Positions 51,959 to 60,345 of a stretch of 64,000 nt of DNA are shown one piece after another. Each line of letters starts with the position of its first letter. The first letter of the stretch is position 1. The position numbers and the translations under genes are program-made. Origin of the DNA: Pararhodobacter sp. (GTDB taxonomy: Bacteria; Pseudomonadota; Alphaproteobacteria; Rhodobacterales; Rhodobacteraceae); NCBI RefSeq assembly GCF_034676545.1, contig NZ_JAUCBZ010000015.1:372001-436000 (forward strand). The letters are read 5' to 3'. The notes under the pieces are model-generated. The model was not told the origin of the DNA and searched no databases. It was given only the letters and a program-made list of their open reading frames with translations.

Positions 51959-52714
51959 ATGGCATGTCAGAACTGCGGTGCAAGCGACACGATCAAGGCG
52001 CACTTGATTCCCGAGGCCTTCGTCATGGAGGTAAAGGTCGAACGGGGCGAGCAGCTACTGATAGTTCATGAAGGCCAAGCGCGGCCAAAAGTTAGCAATA
52101 CCGGAAACTATGATCCCAGTCTCCTTTGTGCAGCTTGTGACGGCATCCTCGGGCGCTGGGAGGGATATGCCTATACGCTTTTCAAGCGCCTTCGTGGAGT
52201 CAGAGCAGAGCTCGGCTCGTTCGCCGCAATGGGACATGTTGACGGAGATCAAATTCTCCGATTTGCAGCAGGCATAGCTTGGAAATTCACAGCAACGCAG
52301 AAACATTTCGGCAAGATCGACATCGGCCCATACAGCTCCTTGTTAAAGGAGGTTGCGTTTGAAAATGCGCCAATCCCTTCGTCAGTTGATGTCGCAGTAG
52401 TCCGTTTGGTTGAGCTGGACGGCGATGTTTACTATTACCGAGAGCCAGTACCTGCGAGGCACGGAGGGATCAATTCTGTCCGATTTTCGGTCGGAAGCTT
52501 TGTAATCTATCTGAAAACAGACAAAAGACCGAACGATCGCACAATGCCCCCCGAATGTTGGCTGAAAGGGCGGTCAGAGGGGAAGTTCCTAATTGCTCCC
52601 GCCGAATATTTCACGGAGGGGAAACTCCATCGAGAATTGGCGATGAAAGACCCTGTTCGTCGATTTTTCGGTGATATGCGTACACGCAAGCAAACGCGAA
52701 CCCAGAATAAATGA
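51959..52714 (+). CDS. Zinc-ribbon/HNH-like accessory protein
   Basis: A 251-residue AT-richer protein. N-terminus CQNCGASDTIKAHLIPEAFV then LLCAACDGILG: C-x2-C, H, C-x2-C, as in zinc-binding HNH-type folds where AHLIP carries the catalytic His. The remaining 180 residues have no motif (HGGINSVRFSVGSFVIYLKT). Proteins with this N-terminus are found as single genes in phages and defence islands. It lies between the ParB-methylase pair and a minus-strand block of small phage genes. Nuclease activity is possible but unproven. Confidence 0.55.
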   Translation: MACQNCGASDTIKAHLIPEAFVMEVKVERGEQLLIVHEGQARPKVSNTGNYDPSLLCAACDGILGRWEGYAYTLFKRLRGVRAELGSFAAMGHVDGDQILRFAAGIAWKFTATQKHFGKIDIGPYSSLLKEVAFENAPIPSSVDVAVVRLVELDGDVYYYREPVPARHGGINSVRFSVGSFVIYLKTDKRPNDRTMPPECWLKGRSEGKFLIAPAEYFTEGKLHRELAMKDPVRRFFGDMRTRKQTRTQNK

Positions 52715-52749
52715 ATTGCAACATTTCAAATCCAACATCGCCACCGACG

Positions 52750-53292
52750 TCAATTAGGTGGACCGATTCGATATACACGTCCACGTTCAGCGTCTTTTAC
52801 CGACGATACAGCCAGCCCCAGCTTTTTGCCCAAAGCACCAGACATAACACCCCTCGCTGTGTGGGTCTGCCAATGTGTCGCGGCAATGATCTCCTCCATC
52901 GTTGCCCCCTCCGGCGCCTGAAGCATCGCGATCAGCATTGCCTGTTTGGTACCTGATCTCGGTGTCCTCCGCTGGGCAGCTGGTGTCTTGGCGGCATGTT
53001 CGCGGATCGCGACCACTGTCTTCACCACCACCGGCTCAATCCCGATGGCCAGCAGACCAGCGTCTGTCACCACCAGCGTGGTGCCATGGCCATCGCCGGT
53101 CTCGCGCCAAAGCGGTTCATTCCGCCGCAGGTTGGCGTCGACCTCCTGCAGCCAGCCATGATCGATCATCTTCGACACAGCCATCTTGGCCGATGCACCG
53201 GCCAGCCCCTTGGGTAGCGGCAAGGCGATATTTTCCGGGCGCTGGGCCCCGGCGCTGAGGATGATGGCCTGGGTATCGGTCAGCTTGGTCAT
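52750..53292 (-). CDS. DUF3489-family protein
   Basis: A 180-residue protein. Residues 1-90 form a winged-helix-like part (KLTDTQAIILSAGAQRPENI, ASAKMAVSKMIDHGWLQEVD); residues 110-178 are the DUF3489 domain (GTKQAMLIAMLQAPEGATME, ATHWQTHTARGVMSGALGKK). The family is frequent in alphaproteobacterial phages and plasmids and is thought to be DNA-binding. Last gene in a leftward block of six small genes running against the terminase genes. Confidence 0.88.
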   Translation of the reverse strand: MTKLTDTQAIILSAGAQRPENIALPLPKGLAGASAKMAVSKMIDHGWLQEVDANLRRNEPLWRETGDGHGTTLVVTDAGLLAIGIEPVVVKTVVAIREHAAKTPAAQRRTPRSGTKQAMLIAMLQAPEGATMEEIIAATHWQTHTARGVMSGALGKKLGLAVSSVKDAERGRVYRIGPPN

Positions 53293-53301
53293 GGCGTTCC
53301 T

Positions 53302-53526
53302 CTAGTGGTCGTGCGTGGCAAGGAAGGCGGTGATGCGCGATCTCAGGTCGTTGTGGCCGTCGGCATCCGCGCCGATGATCACGTCACCATCGTCGTCACG
53401 GTCCAGATCGGCGATCTCGCGCAGCAGGGCGATGGCGTCGTCGCACGCGGCGAGGCGTTCGGCTTCCCATGCGGCGGAGATCGCTTCCTGTTCGATCTGG
53501 TGGCGCTGGGCGGGATCAAGCGGCAT
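53302..53526 (-). CDS. Small acidic phage protein
   Basis: A 74-residue acidic protein, MPLDPAQRHQIEQEAISAAW, then a helical stretch and DLDRDDDGDVIIGADADGHN, DLRSRITAFLATHDH. No known domain. It overlaps the next gene upstream (53516) by 11 bases and lies 9 bases before the DUF3489 gene, so it belongs to that operon. Confidence 0.6.
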   Translation of the reverse strand: MPLDPAQRHQIEQEAISAAWEAERLAACDDAIALLREIADLDRDDDGDVIIGADADGHNDLRSRITAFLATHDH

Positions 53527-53773
53527 GTTCGCCCTCCTTGAACGCAGCGTCGGTGATCTGGCGCAGAAGGCTAGCGTAGTGGTTCAGGGTGCCGACGTGG
53601 CCCCAGTTGATCTCGTCGGGGTGTGTCTCGAAGTGGTCGTCGCTCAGGACTTTCAGGCGCTCCAGCATCGCGTCGATCTGGAACTTGGAGGTCATGAATG
53701 CGTCGAGGGCTTTGGCGTTGTCGGTGGCGGCGCGGCGGGTTGACATGGCGAGTGTCCTTTGGGTGAGTTGCAT
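53516..53773 (-). CDS. Small hypothetical phage protein
   Basis: Starts MQLTQRTLAMSTRRAATDNA; a second possible start is the Met at residue 10 (53746). Helical, with DAMLERLKVLSDDHFETHPD and NHYASLLRQITDAAFKEGEH. The MQLT start sits in a leader sequence shared with the gene at 54391, which favours 53773 as start or a common control element. Function unknown. Confidence 0.6.
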   Translation of the reverse strand: MQLTQRTLAMSTRRAATDNAKALDAFMTSKFQIDAMLERLKVLSDDHFETHPDEINWGHVGTLNHYASLLRQITDAAFKEGEHAA

Positions 53774-53780
53774 CGTTTCC
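53761..53780 (-). promoter_or_regulatory. Shared leader, copy 1
   Basis: On the minus strand GGAAACGATGCAACTCACCC, almost identical to 54626-54606 (one extra A). Both carry a GGAAA ribosome-binding-site-like box directly before ATGCAACTC. Upstream of both, AGAGCGAT recurs as well, so the duplicated unit includes part of the promoter. Confidence 0.55.
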
Positions 53781-53848
53781 GTATAATCACCATCGCTCTG
53801 GCGGAGCGGTTAGTGTAGGTAAATCCAAGCAATATCAGTGCTTTCTGA

Positions 53849-54145
53849 TTACACTCCGGGCGCATCGACCTTCGGTTCGACCGCCACCCACTGGCACCCG
53901 ATCCACATGTAGAGATGGGCAAACTCCCGCGTCGGGCGGGACAGGATGCGCGGCGCACGGGGCGGGCTGAAGCAATCCAGTGCCTCTCGTGTGACCTGCC
54001 GTATCTCCCGGGCGGCGAGAATGTCTTCCGGCTTCCAGCGCGCCAGCGCGGGCAGCATGTGGGCGGGATAGCCGTCGAAGTGGACGTAGACATGCGCCCA
54101 TTCCTCTGGCCCGATCTGGATGGCGATCTGCGCGCGGGTGCTCAT
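53849..54145 (-). CDS. Small conserved phage/plasmid protein
   Basis: A 98-residue protein, MSTRAQIAIQIGPEEWAHVY, then VHFDGYPAHMLPALARW and YMWIGCQWVAVEPKVD. The pattern STRA.I.......W..VY.H.DGYP..ML..L is known from phage and plasmid proteins of unknown function. It lies 9 bases after the next upstream small gene and reads against the terminase. Confidence 0.7.
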   Translation of the reverse strand: MSTRAQIAIQIGPEEWAHVYVHFDGYPAHMLPALARWKPEDILAAREIRQVTREALDCFSPPRAPRILSRPTREFAHLYMWIGCQWVAVEPKVDAPGV

Positions 54146-54154
54146 GGTGCCGCC

Positions 54155-54376
54155 TCAGATCAGCTGCAGATCGACCAGCACAGCGCTGGCAGCGGCCAGT
54201 TGTGCTGTCGGCAGGTCGATCTTTATGTGCGAGAAGAGGTCCGAGCAGTCGGCCCTGACCCCAGCTTCCTTGAGCGCGGCGTCAATGGATTCCGCCACCA
54301 CGTTGGGGCGCGAGCGGTCGAGATGGTCGGGCAGCGTGTCGATTTCGATGCGGATGGTGGTGGTGGCCATGGTCAT
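54155..54376 (-). CDS. Small hypothetical phage protein
   Basis: A 73-residue protein with a conserved-looking beta start (TTTIRIEIDTLPDHLDRSRP) and a helical end (LPTAQLAAASAVLVDLQLI). In the same leftward operon, 14 bases after the gene at 54391. Possible alternative start at the second Met. Function unknown. Confidence 0.55.
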   Translation of the reverse strand: MTMATTTIRIEIDTLPDHLDRSRPNVVAESIDAALKEAGVRADCSDLFSHIKIDLPTAQLAAASAVLVDLQLI

Positions 54377-54390
54377 GTCCCTGCCCTCCC

Positions 54391-54618
54391 TCAGCGCTTC
54401 GTCGCGGCGGTGACGCCCGCAGCGTAGGCCGCTTCAAGTGCTGCACGGATCGCCCAGACGGCGACATCGTGGAAGTCCAGCCGGTCGCTGTTTTGGGTCT
54501 CCAGCGTCTCGATGCTGTGGAAATGCTTGCTGGCGATCTCCAGCAGCAGGGCTTCGCTGGGGGCTTTGGCGGGGGTGGTCTTGGTGTTCATGGCGTGGTC
54601 TCCGGGGGTGAGTTGCAT
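54391..54618 (-). CDS. DUF6900-like small protein
   Basis: Core LLLEIASKHFHSIETLETQN then SDRLDFHDVAVWAIRAALEAAYAAG matches a small domain I know as DUF6900 (EIA...L.I.TLE.R.SD.LDFH..AVW.IR.AL.AAY.AG), frequent in phages and plasmids. The MQLT start at 54618 is given because it sits in the leader shared with 53773; an internal Met at 54591 (MNTKTTPAKAPSE) is an equally good start. First gene of the leftward block. Confidence 0.7.
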   Translation of the reverse strand: MQLTPGDHAMNTKTTPAKAPSEALLLEIASKHFHSIETLETQNSDRLDFHDVAVWAIRAALEAAYAAGVTAATKR

Positions 54619-54626
54619 CGTTTTCC
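54606..54626 (-). promoter_or_regulatory. Shared leader, copy 2
   Basis: Second copy of the GGAAAACGATGCAACTCACC element, in front of the DUF6900-like gene. Similarity extends upstream (CAGAGCGAT, ACACT), pointing to duplicated promoters and common control of the small-gene block. Confidence 0.55.
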
Positions 54627-54720
54627 TTGGACCCAGAATCGCTCTGCACGGGAGTGTAATCAACTGAATAAGAAGATTATTTCCGTTTAATTCCAATATC
54701 TTGAGGTCAATTCAATCGCC

Positions 54721-55257
54721 ATGGAAGGTATGTCCGAACGCGAGTATTCCGCCCATTCCGGCCTCTCGCGTGGGGCCATCCAGAAGGCGCGCCGCGCCAG
54801 TCGGCTGGTGGTCTATGGCGACGGGTCGATCAACGCCGCCGCGTCCGACGTGCGCCGGGCTGATATGACCGATCCGGATCAGCAGCGCCGCAGCACCGGC
54901 GGCGATAGCGGGTTCAGCGGCGCTGCTGACAGCTCGTCCTATCTGAAGGCCCGCACGGCGCTGACGGTTTACCAGGCGCAGGACAAGCAGCTTGGCATCC
55001 AGAAGAAGAAGGGCACGCTGGTCGACCGGGCCCGGGCGGAAGCGCTGGTGTTCCGGTTGGCCCGACAGGAACGCGATACTTGGGTCACCTGGCCCAACAG
55101 AGTGGCGGCGCTGATGGCGGCCGAAGTGGCCTTGGGAGTGGAAAAACAGACCGGAACGCCGGTGATCATCGAGGCCGCGATCCTGCAGAGGGTGTTGGAA
55201 GCCCATGTCAGACAGCACCTCGACGACCTCGCCGATCTCCGAGTTTCCCTCGGATAG
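54721..55257 (+). CDS. Phage terminase small subunit (Nu1-like)
   Basis: A 178-residue protein. N-terminal HTH (MSEREYSAHSGLSRGAIQKA), basic patch RRASRLVVYGDGSIN, central helices (LKARTALTVYQAQDKQLGIQ) and C-terminal ALVFRLARQERDTWVTWP, which matches Nu1-type small terminases that bind the packaging site and recruit the large subunit. Ends 53 bases inside the large-subunit gene, typical for terminase pairs. First gene of the rightward packaging/head operon. Confidence 0.82.
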   Translation: MEGMSEREYSAHSGLSRGAIQKARRASRLVVYGDGSINAAASDVRRADMTDPDQQRRSTGGDSGFSGAADSSSYLKARTALTVYQAQDKQLGIQKKKGTLVDRARAEALVFRLARQERDTWVTWPNRVAALMAAEVALGVEKQTGTPVIIEAAILQRVLEAHVRQHLDDLADLRVSLG

Positions 55258-57241
55258 CGATGACCTTACCGTCGACCTCGACCTAGAGTTTGACGGGGCC
55301 AAGGACATCCTCCGCAGCTGGCGAAAGGGCATGCGCCCCGACCCAGACCTGACCGTATCGGAATGGGCGGATCAACACCGCTGGCTGTCCTCGCGTGGTG
55401 CGGCCGAGCCAGGGCGGTATCGCACTGCGCGTGCTCCCTATCTGCGCGAGATCATGGATGCGCTGTCACCCCGGCACCCGGCGCAGCGGATTTCGTTCAT
55501 GAAGGCCGCACAGGTTGGCGCGACCGAGGCTGGCAACAACTGGATCGGCTTTGTCATCCATCATGCGCCCGGGCCGATGCTGGCGGTATTGCCATCGCTG
55601 GAACTCGCCAAACGCACGTCGCGGGGTCGTCTTGATCCTCTGATCGCAGACAGCCCGGCTCTGCGCGAACGGGTCAATCCGGCCCGGTCGCGCGATGCTG
55701 GCAACTCGATGCTGTCGAAGGAATTCCCCGGCGGCATCCTGGTGCTGACCGGCGCGAACTCGGCCACCGGCCTGCGGTCGATGCCCGCGCGCTACATCTT
55801 TCTGGATGAGGTCGACGCCTATCCAGCTTCTGCTGACGAGGAAGGTGATCCGGTCACGCTGGCTGAAGCGCGGACCACCACCTTCTCGCACCGGCGCAAG
55901 GTGTTCATGGTTTCGACCCCGACAATCCGGGGTTTGTCGCGCATTGAACGGGAGTTTGATGCCAGCGATCAGCGTCGGTATTTCGTGCCCTGCCCGCACT
56001 GCGGGGCAATGCAGTGGCTGCAGTTTGAACGCCTGCGCTGGGACAAAGGTCGGCCCGACACGGCGGCGTATCATTGCGAGGGCTGCGAGAAGCCAATCGC
56101 CGAGCATCACAAGACGCGGATGCTGGAGCAAGGCGAGTGGCGCGCAACCGCCGTTTCTGCTGACCCGCATTCCATCGGTTTCCATATCTCGGCGCTTTAC
56201 TCGCCGCTGGGCTGGAAAAGCTGGCAGCAGATCGCGCGGGAATGGCTGGCGGCCCAAGGCTCGGAGGAGATGCTGCGTGTAGCGCGCAACACGCTTCTGG
56301 GCGAGACATGGATCGAGAGCGGCGACGCCCCCGAGTGGCAGCGGCTGGCCGAGCGCCGCGAAGCCTATGGCGGTGCGCAGGTTCCCGTCGGTGGTCTTTT
56401 CCTGACGGCTGGCGTCGATGTGCAAAAGGATCGGATCGAGGTCGATGTCTGGGCCTGGGGCCGGGGCTTGGAGTCGTGGCTGGTCGATCACATCGTGATT
56501 GCCGGTGGTCCAGACGATCCGACATGCTGGGACAAGCTGACAGCCCTGCTCGGTCGGACATGGACCTGTGCCAATGGTGCGGTGATGGTGATCGGCAAGC
56601 TGGCCATCGATACCGGCTATGAAGCCCCGGCGGTTTACGCTTGGGCCAGAAAACAAGGCTTCGATCAGGTCTCGCCGATCAAAGGGCTTGAGGGCTTCAA
56701 TCGCGCCACGCCAGTGTCGGGCCCAACGTTCGTCGACGCCACCATCGGCGGCAAGCGTCTGCGCCGCGGGGCGCGGCTGTGGTCGGTGGCCACGGCGACG
56801 TTCAAGACCGAAACCTACCGCTTCCTGCGGCTGGAACGGCCGAGCGATGAAGACCGGGCGCTGGGCGTGCTGGACGCGCCCGGCACCGTTCACTTGCCAG
56901 ATTGGATCGACACCGAATGGCTGAAACAGCTGGTGGCGGAACAGCTGGTCACGGTGCGCAACAAGCGCGGCTATGCCCACCCTGAATGGCAGAAGATGCG
57001 GGAACGCAATGAGGCCCTCGACACCCGCGTCTATGCCCGGGCGGCGGCTTGGATCATGGGCGCCGACCGCTGGGACGAGGCGACCTGGCGGCGGCTGGAG
57101 GCGCAGGCCGGGGTTGAGACGCGACCGGCTGCACAGGTTGCGGCCCCAGCAGAACCGGCCCCAACCGCGCCCAAGGCCGGAACACCGACAACACCGCGGC
57201 GCAAACGCCGGGCCTACACACCGAACTTCATGAGGGATTGA
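55205..57241 (+). CDS. Phage terminase large subunit (gpA family)
   Basis: A 678-residue protein of normal gpA length. N-terminal ATPase: FMKAAQVGATEAGNNW (Walker A variant as in lambda gpA), LAVLPSLELAKRTSRGRLDP, RYIFLDEVDAYP (Walker B) and MVSTPTIRGLSRIER; a zinc-like CPHCG ... CEGCEKP insertion; C-terminal nuclease domain with FLTAGVDVQKDRIEVDVWAWG and MVIGKLAIDTGYEAPAVYAW carrying the metal-binding Asp residues. It cuts concatemers and drives DNA into proheads. The last 50 residues are Pro/Ala-rich. Confidence 0.95.
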   Translation: MSDSTSTTSPISEFPSDSDDLTVDLDLEFDGAKDILRSWRKGMRPDPDLTVSEWADQHRWLSSRGAAEPGRYRTARAPYLREIMDALSPRHPAQRISFMKAAQVGATEAGNNWIGFVIHHAPGPMLAVLPSLELAKRTSRGRLDPLIADSPALRERVNPARSRDAGNSMLSKEFPGGILVLTGANSATGLRSMPARYIFLDEVDAYPASADEEGDPVTLAEARTTTFSHRRKVFMVSTPTIRGLSRIEREFDASDQRRYFVPCPHCGAMQWLQFERLRWDKGRPDTAAYHCEGCEKPIAEHHKTRMLEQGEWRATAVSADPHSIGFHISALYSPLGWKSWQQIAREWLAAQGSEEMLRVARNTLLGETWIESGDAPEWQRLAERREAYGGAQVPVGGLFLTAGVDVQKDRIEVDVWAWGRGLESWLVDHIVIAGGPDDPTCWDKLTALLGRTWTCANGAVMVIGKLAIDTGYEAPAVYAWARKQGFDQVSPIKGLEGFNRATPVSGPTFVDATIGGKRLRRGARLWSVATATFKTETYRFLRLERPSDEDRALGVLDAPGTVHLPDWIDTEWLKQLVAEQLVTVRNKRGYAHPEWQKMRERNEALDTRVYARAAAWIMGADRWDEATWRRLEAQAGVETRPAAQVAAPAEPAPTAPKAGTPTTPRRKRRAYTPNFMRD

Positions 57242-57242
57242 G

Positions 57243-57458
57243 ATGGATCTGGAACGGATGCGAGCGCTCTTAGCGGCGCTGCAGGAGGCGCGCTACGCAG
57301 GCGTCCGCTCGGTCAGCTATGACGGCAAATCGATCAACTATGGCTCGGACGCTGAACTGGCGAACGCCATCAGCGACCTGGAAACCCGGATTGCCACGGC
57401 CACGACCGGCGCGCCACGTCGTCGCCGCTGGGGCACGGTTGCCTCGAAGGGTCTGTGA
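57243..57458 (+). CDS. Head-tail joining protein (gpW-like)
   Basis: A 71-residue protein, MDLERMRALLAALQEARYAG, then VSYDGKSINYGSDAELANAI and DLETRIA, the gpW family pattern (small helical protein with YxxDG...YGSDAEL). gpW joins at the portal vertex after packaging. It lies between terminase and portal with 1 and 3 base gaps, exactly as in lambda. Confidence 0.88.
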   Translation: MDLERMRALLAALQEARYAGVRSVSYDGKSINYGSDAELANAISDLETRIATATTGAPRRRRWGTVASKGL

Positions 57459-57461
57459 CCG

Positions 57462-58958
57462 ATGGCGTTCGAGGCATTCCGCCAGCGCATCGGCTCGATC
57501 ATTGGTGGCTTCGATGCCGCACAGGCCCATCGTCGCCTGCGCGGGTTTAGGGCATCCCGCGCGCATGTGAACACGCTGATCGCGGCCTCGGGCGACACGA
57601 TCACCGCTCGGGCGCGCTGGCTGGTCCGCAACAATGGCTATGCGGCAAACGCGGTGGAAAGCTTCGCCAGCAATGTGGTGGGCGATGGGATCAAGCCTTC
57701 CTCGACCATCGCGGATGCCGCGAAGAAAGAGGAATTGCAGGCGCTATGGCTCGCCTGGACCGACGATGCTGATGCCGAAGGGCTGACGGATTTCTACGGC
57801 TTGCAGCGCCGGGCCGCACGCGAGGTGTTCTTGTCGGGCGAGGTGTTCATCCGCATCCGACCGCGCCGGGCCGAAGACGGCCTGACCGTGCCGCTGCAAC
57901 TGCAGATGCTGCCCGCCGAGATGCTGCCCCTCGACATGAACCGCACCCTGCCCGGCGCGGGGCTGATCCGTCAGGGCATCGAGTTTGACGGCATTGGCCG
58001 ACGTGTCGCGTATCACTTCCTGCGCCGCCATCCGGGCGATCTGACCGATCCCGGCCTCGCGGGTGAAACCGTCCGCGTTCCAGCTGGTGATGTGATCCAT
58101 GTCCTCGATCCGGTCGAGGCTGGCCAGTTGCGCGGCGTGTCGCGGTTCGCCGCCGCCATCGTGAAACTGTTCACGCTGGACCTTTATGACGACGCGGAGC
58201 TGGAGCGGAAGAAAATCGCGGCGATGTTCGCGATGTTCATCACGTCGCCCGCGCCAGAAACACCGCTGGAACCGACTGAAGAGGATCTGGAGGTTGAACC
58301 CGGCCAAGTCGTGCGGCTGGATCCCGGCGAGGATGTCTCGACGCCAGCCACGCCAGACTCGGGCGGCACTTATGAGCCGTTCCAGTATCGCACCCTGCTC
58401 CAAATCGCGGCGGCGCTGGGCGTGCCCTATGGTTACCTGACTGGCGACACGGCCAAGGGCAACTTCTCGAACACGCGGATCAGCCTGATCGAATTCCGCC
58501 GCCGCATCTCAGCCTGGCAGCACGGCGTGCTGGTGTTCCAGCTGTGTCGTGCCGTCTGGGCCCGCTGGATGGATGTGGCGGTGCTGTCGGGTGCCATCGA
58601 CTTGCCGGGCTATGACAGCCAGCGCCGCCAATATCAGACCTGCGCCTGGTTGCCCACCAAATGGGACTGGATCGACCCGATGAAGGACGCTTCGGCCGAG
58701 ATCCTGCAGATCGAAGCGGGCTTGAAATCGCGCACTCAGGCACTGGCGGAGCGCGGCTACGACGCCGAGCTGGTCGACCGCGAAATCGCAGCCGAGCGCA
58801 AACGCGAATTGGCGCTGGGCCTCGACTTCCGTCGGCCGGGGTCGCCCGCGCAAGGGCCGGGTGAAGGCACGACAAAAGATACGGATCAGGACAGCGCTAA
58901 GGACGACGAGGCCGATGACACCGCCGATGAAAAACCCGACCCCAAGGAGGGCGAATGA
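57462..58958 (+). CDS. Phage portal protein (lambda gpB family)
   Basis: A 498-residue portal protein. Family features: RARWLVRNNGYAANAVESFA near the start, LQLQMLPAEMLPLDMNRTLP, GDVIHVLDPVEAGQLRGVSR, the stem-helix region RISLIEFRRRISAWQHGVLV and GVPYGYLTGDTAKGNFSNTR. The C-terminus is acidic. It forms the 12-mer ring for DNA entry. Overlaps the protease gene by 4 bases. Confidence 0.95.
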   Translation: MAFEAFRQRIGSIIGGFDAAQAHRRLRGFRASRAHVNTLIAASGDTITARARWLVRNNGYAANAVESFASNVVGDGIKPSSTIADAAKKEELQALWLAWTDDADAEGLTDFYGLQRRAAREVFLSGEVFIRIRPRRAEDGLTVPLQLQMLPAEMLPLDMNRTLPGAGLIRQGIEFDGIGRRVAYHFLRRHPGDLTDPGLAGETVRVPAGDVIHVLDPVEAGQLRGVSRFAAAIVKLFTLDLYDDAELERKKIAAMFAMFITSPAPETPLEPTEEDLEVEPGQVVRLDPGEDVSTPATPDSGGTYEPFQYRTLLQIAAALGVPYGYLTGDTAKGNFSNTRISLIEFRRRISAWQHGVLVFQLCRAVWARWMDVAVLSGAIDLPGYDSQRRQYQTCAWLPTKWDWIDPMKDASAEILQIEAGLKSRTQALAERGYDAELVDREIAAERKRELALGLDFRRPGSPAQGPGEGTTKDTDQDSAKDDEADDTADEKPDPKEGE

Positions 58959-60292
58959 TGCACCACGCCCAAATCGCCCAACGCGCATTTAACACACCGC
59001 TGATGGTCGACCCGGCCAAGGCGCTGGCGTTTCTGTCTGGGCTTGGGCCGCGCATCACCGGGCAGGACATCACTTTCCAAGGCTTGGATGTGGAAACCGT
59101 TGATGCAGCAGCAGCAGCCCTGCCCGCACGCGCCTCTCTATTTGGCAATGATCTCGCTCAGCACCATCAACGGAACGGCAGCCAGCCCTTTGCTGTAGTG
59201 GATGGCATCGCCGTCATCGAAATCGCGGGCACACTTGTGCACCGTGGCGCTTGGATCGGGCAATCCTCGGGCCTGACCTCCTACGAGGGCATCGCGGCCC
59301 AGCTGCAGGCGGCGCTGGCCGATCCGGGCGTGCGAGGCATCGCACTGGACATCGACAGCTTCGGCGGTGAGGTCGCGGGTGCTTTTGACTTGGCGGACCG
59401 CATCCGAGCGGCGCGATTGCAAAAGCCGGTCCATGCTTTCGTGGCGGAGCATGCGCTGTCGGCTGGCTACGTTCTGGCATCCCAGGCCGACCGGATCATC
59501 CTGCCCCGCACCGGCGCTGTCGGCAGCATCGGCGTTGTGGCGCTGCACACCGATATGAGTGGCGCGCTGGATAAGAAAGGCATCGCCGTCACCCTGATCC
59601 ACGCCGGATCGCACAAGGTCGATGCCAATCCGTATCAGCCCCTGCCCGAAGCGGTGCACGACCAGATGCAGCGCGAGCTGGAAGTTGTGCGCTTCCTCTT
59701 CGCCGAAACTGTCGCCGCTGGGCGCGGGGATCGGCTGACCCAAGCCGCCGCGCTTGCCACCGAAGCAGCCGTGTTCCGCGGGGCCGACGCCATTGCCGCC
59801 GGTCTGGCCGACGATCTCGCCGATCCCGTGACCGCTTTCCACGCCTTCGCCGCCGCACCCCGCGGCACAATCTCCCCCAGCAGAAAGGGTCCACAGATGA
59901 CCACCACGCCCACAGAAACCCCGACCCCGGCACCAGTTGCCGCTCCTCCTGTGGCAATGCCTGCGGTCGCGGTCGCACCTGCCCCGCCCGAACCACCGGT
60001 GAACGCGGCAGCGCCCGTCACCGCCACCATGACTGCAGATGCCGTGCGAGCCGAAGCCGCCGAGGTGGCGCAGGTTTGCGCGCAGGCCGCTCGGCTCGGC
60101 GTGACAATCGACGCTGCCGATGCAGTCACGAAAGGCCTGAAGCCCGAGGCCCTGCGCGCTCAGGTCTTGGCCGATCTCGCCGCCCGCAGCGATGCCGCTG
60201 GCATCATCGCGACAGCCCCGGCAGCAGCTGCCGCGAAAGACAGCCCGATCATCGCTGCCGCCAAGAAGGCTGCGACCGACGCAAAGCGCTGA
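58955..60292 (+). CDS. Head maturation protease (S49/ClpP-like), with scaffold fused at C-terminus
   Basis: A 445-residue protein, the equivalent of lambda gpC. Residues 60-300 are an S49 protease: AVIEIAGTLVHRGAW, GIALDIDSFGGEVAGAFDLA, catalytic Ser in AEHALSAGYVLASQAD and Lys region GVVALHTDMSGALDKKG. Residues 315-445 are an Ala/Pro-rich helical scaffold. It processes the prohead. The scaffold can also be made alone from an internal start (see 59897). Confidence 0.93.
   Translation: MMHHAQIAQRAFNTPLMVDPAKALAFLSGLGPRITGQDITFQGLDVETVDAAAAALPARASLFGNDLAQHHQRNGSQPFAVVDGIAVIEIAGTLVHRGAWIGQSSGLTSYEGIAAQLQAALADPGVRGIALDIDSFGGEVAGAFDLADRIRAARLQKPVHAFVAEHALSAGYVLASQADRIILPRTGAVGSIGVVALHTDMSGALDKKGIAVTLIHAGSHKVDANPYQPLPEAVHDQMQRELEVVRFLFAETVAAGRGDRLTQAAALATEAAVFRGADAIAAGLADDLADPVTAFHAFAAAPRGTISPSRKGPQMTTTPTETPTPAPVAAPPVAMPAVAVAPAPPEPPVNAAAPVTATMTADAVRAEAAEVAQVCAQAARLGVTIDAADAVTKGLKPEALRAQVLADLAARSDAAGIIATAPAAAAAKDSPIIAAAKKAATDAKR
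59897..60292 (+). CDS. Internal-start capsid scaffold (Nu3-like)
   Basis: Within the protease gene, in frame, ATG at 59897 follows AGAAAGGG 8 bases upstream and begins MTTTPTETPTPAPVAAPP. The resulting 131 residues are Ala/Pro-rich then helical (AEVAQVCAQAARLGVTIDAA, LRAQVLADLAARSDA), as in scaffolds. Lambda makes Nu3 from the C gene the same way. Expression is inferred from the start site and family precedent. Confidence 0.6.
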   Translation: MTTTPTETPTPAPVAAPPVAMPAVAVAPAPPEPPVNAAAPVTATMTADAVRAEAAEVAQVCAQAARLGVTIDAADAVTKGLKPEALRAQVLADLAARSDAAGIIATAPAAAAAKDSPIIAAAKKAATDAKR

Positions 60293-60345
60293 TCCGCGCC
60301 GCCAGCCCCCACCTTCCCCATCCCCAAAACCATGGAGACTGACCA

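Noticed and set aside
55466..56980. 504-codon minus-strand frame opposite the large terminase
   Set aside because: Shadow ORF typical of GC-rich DNA; terminase motifs are on the plus strand.
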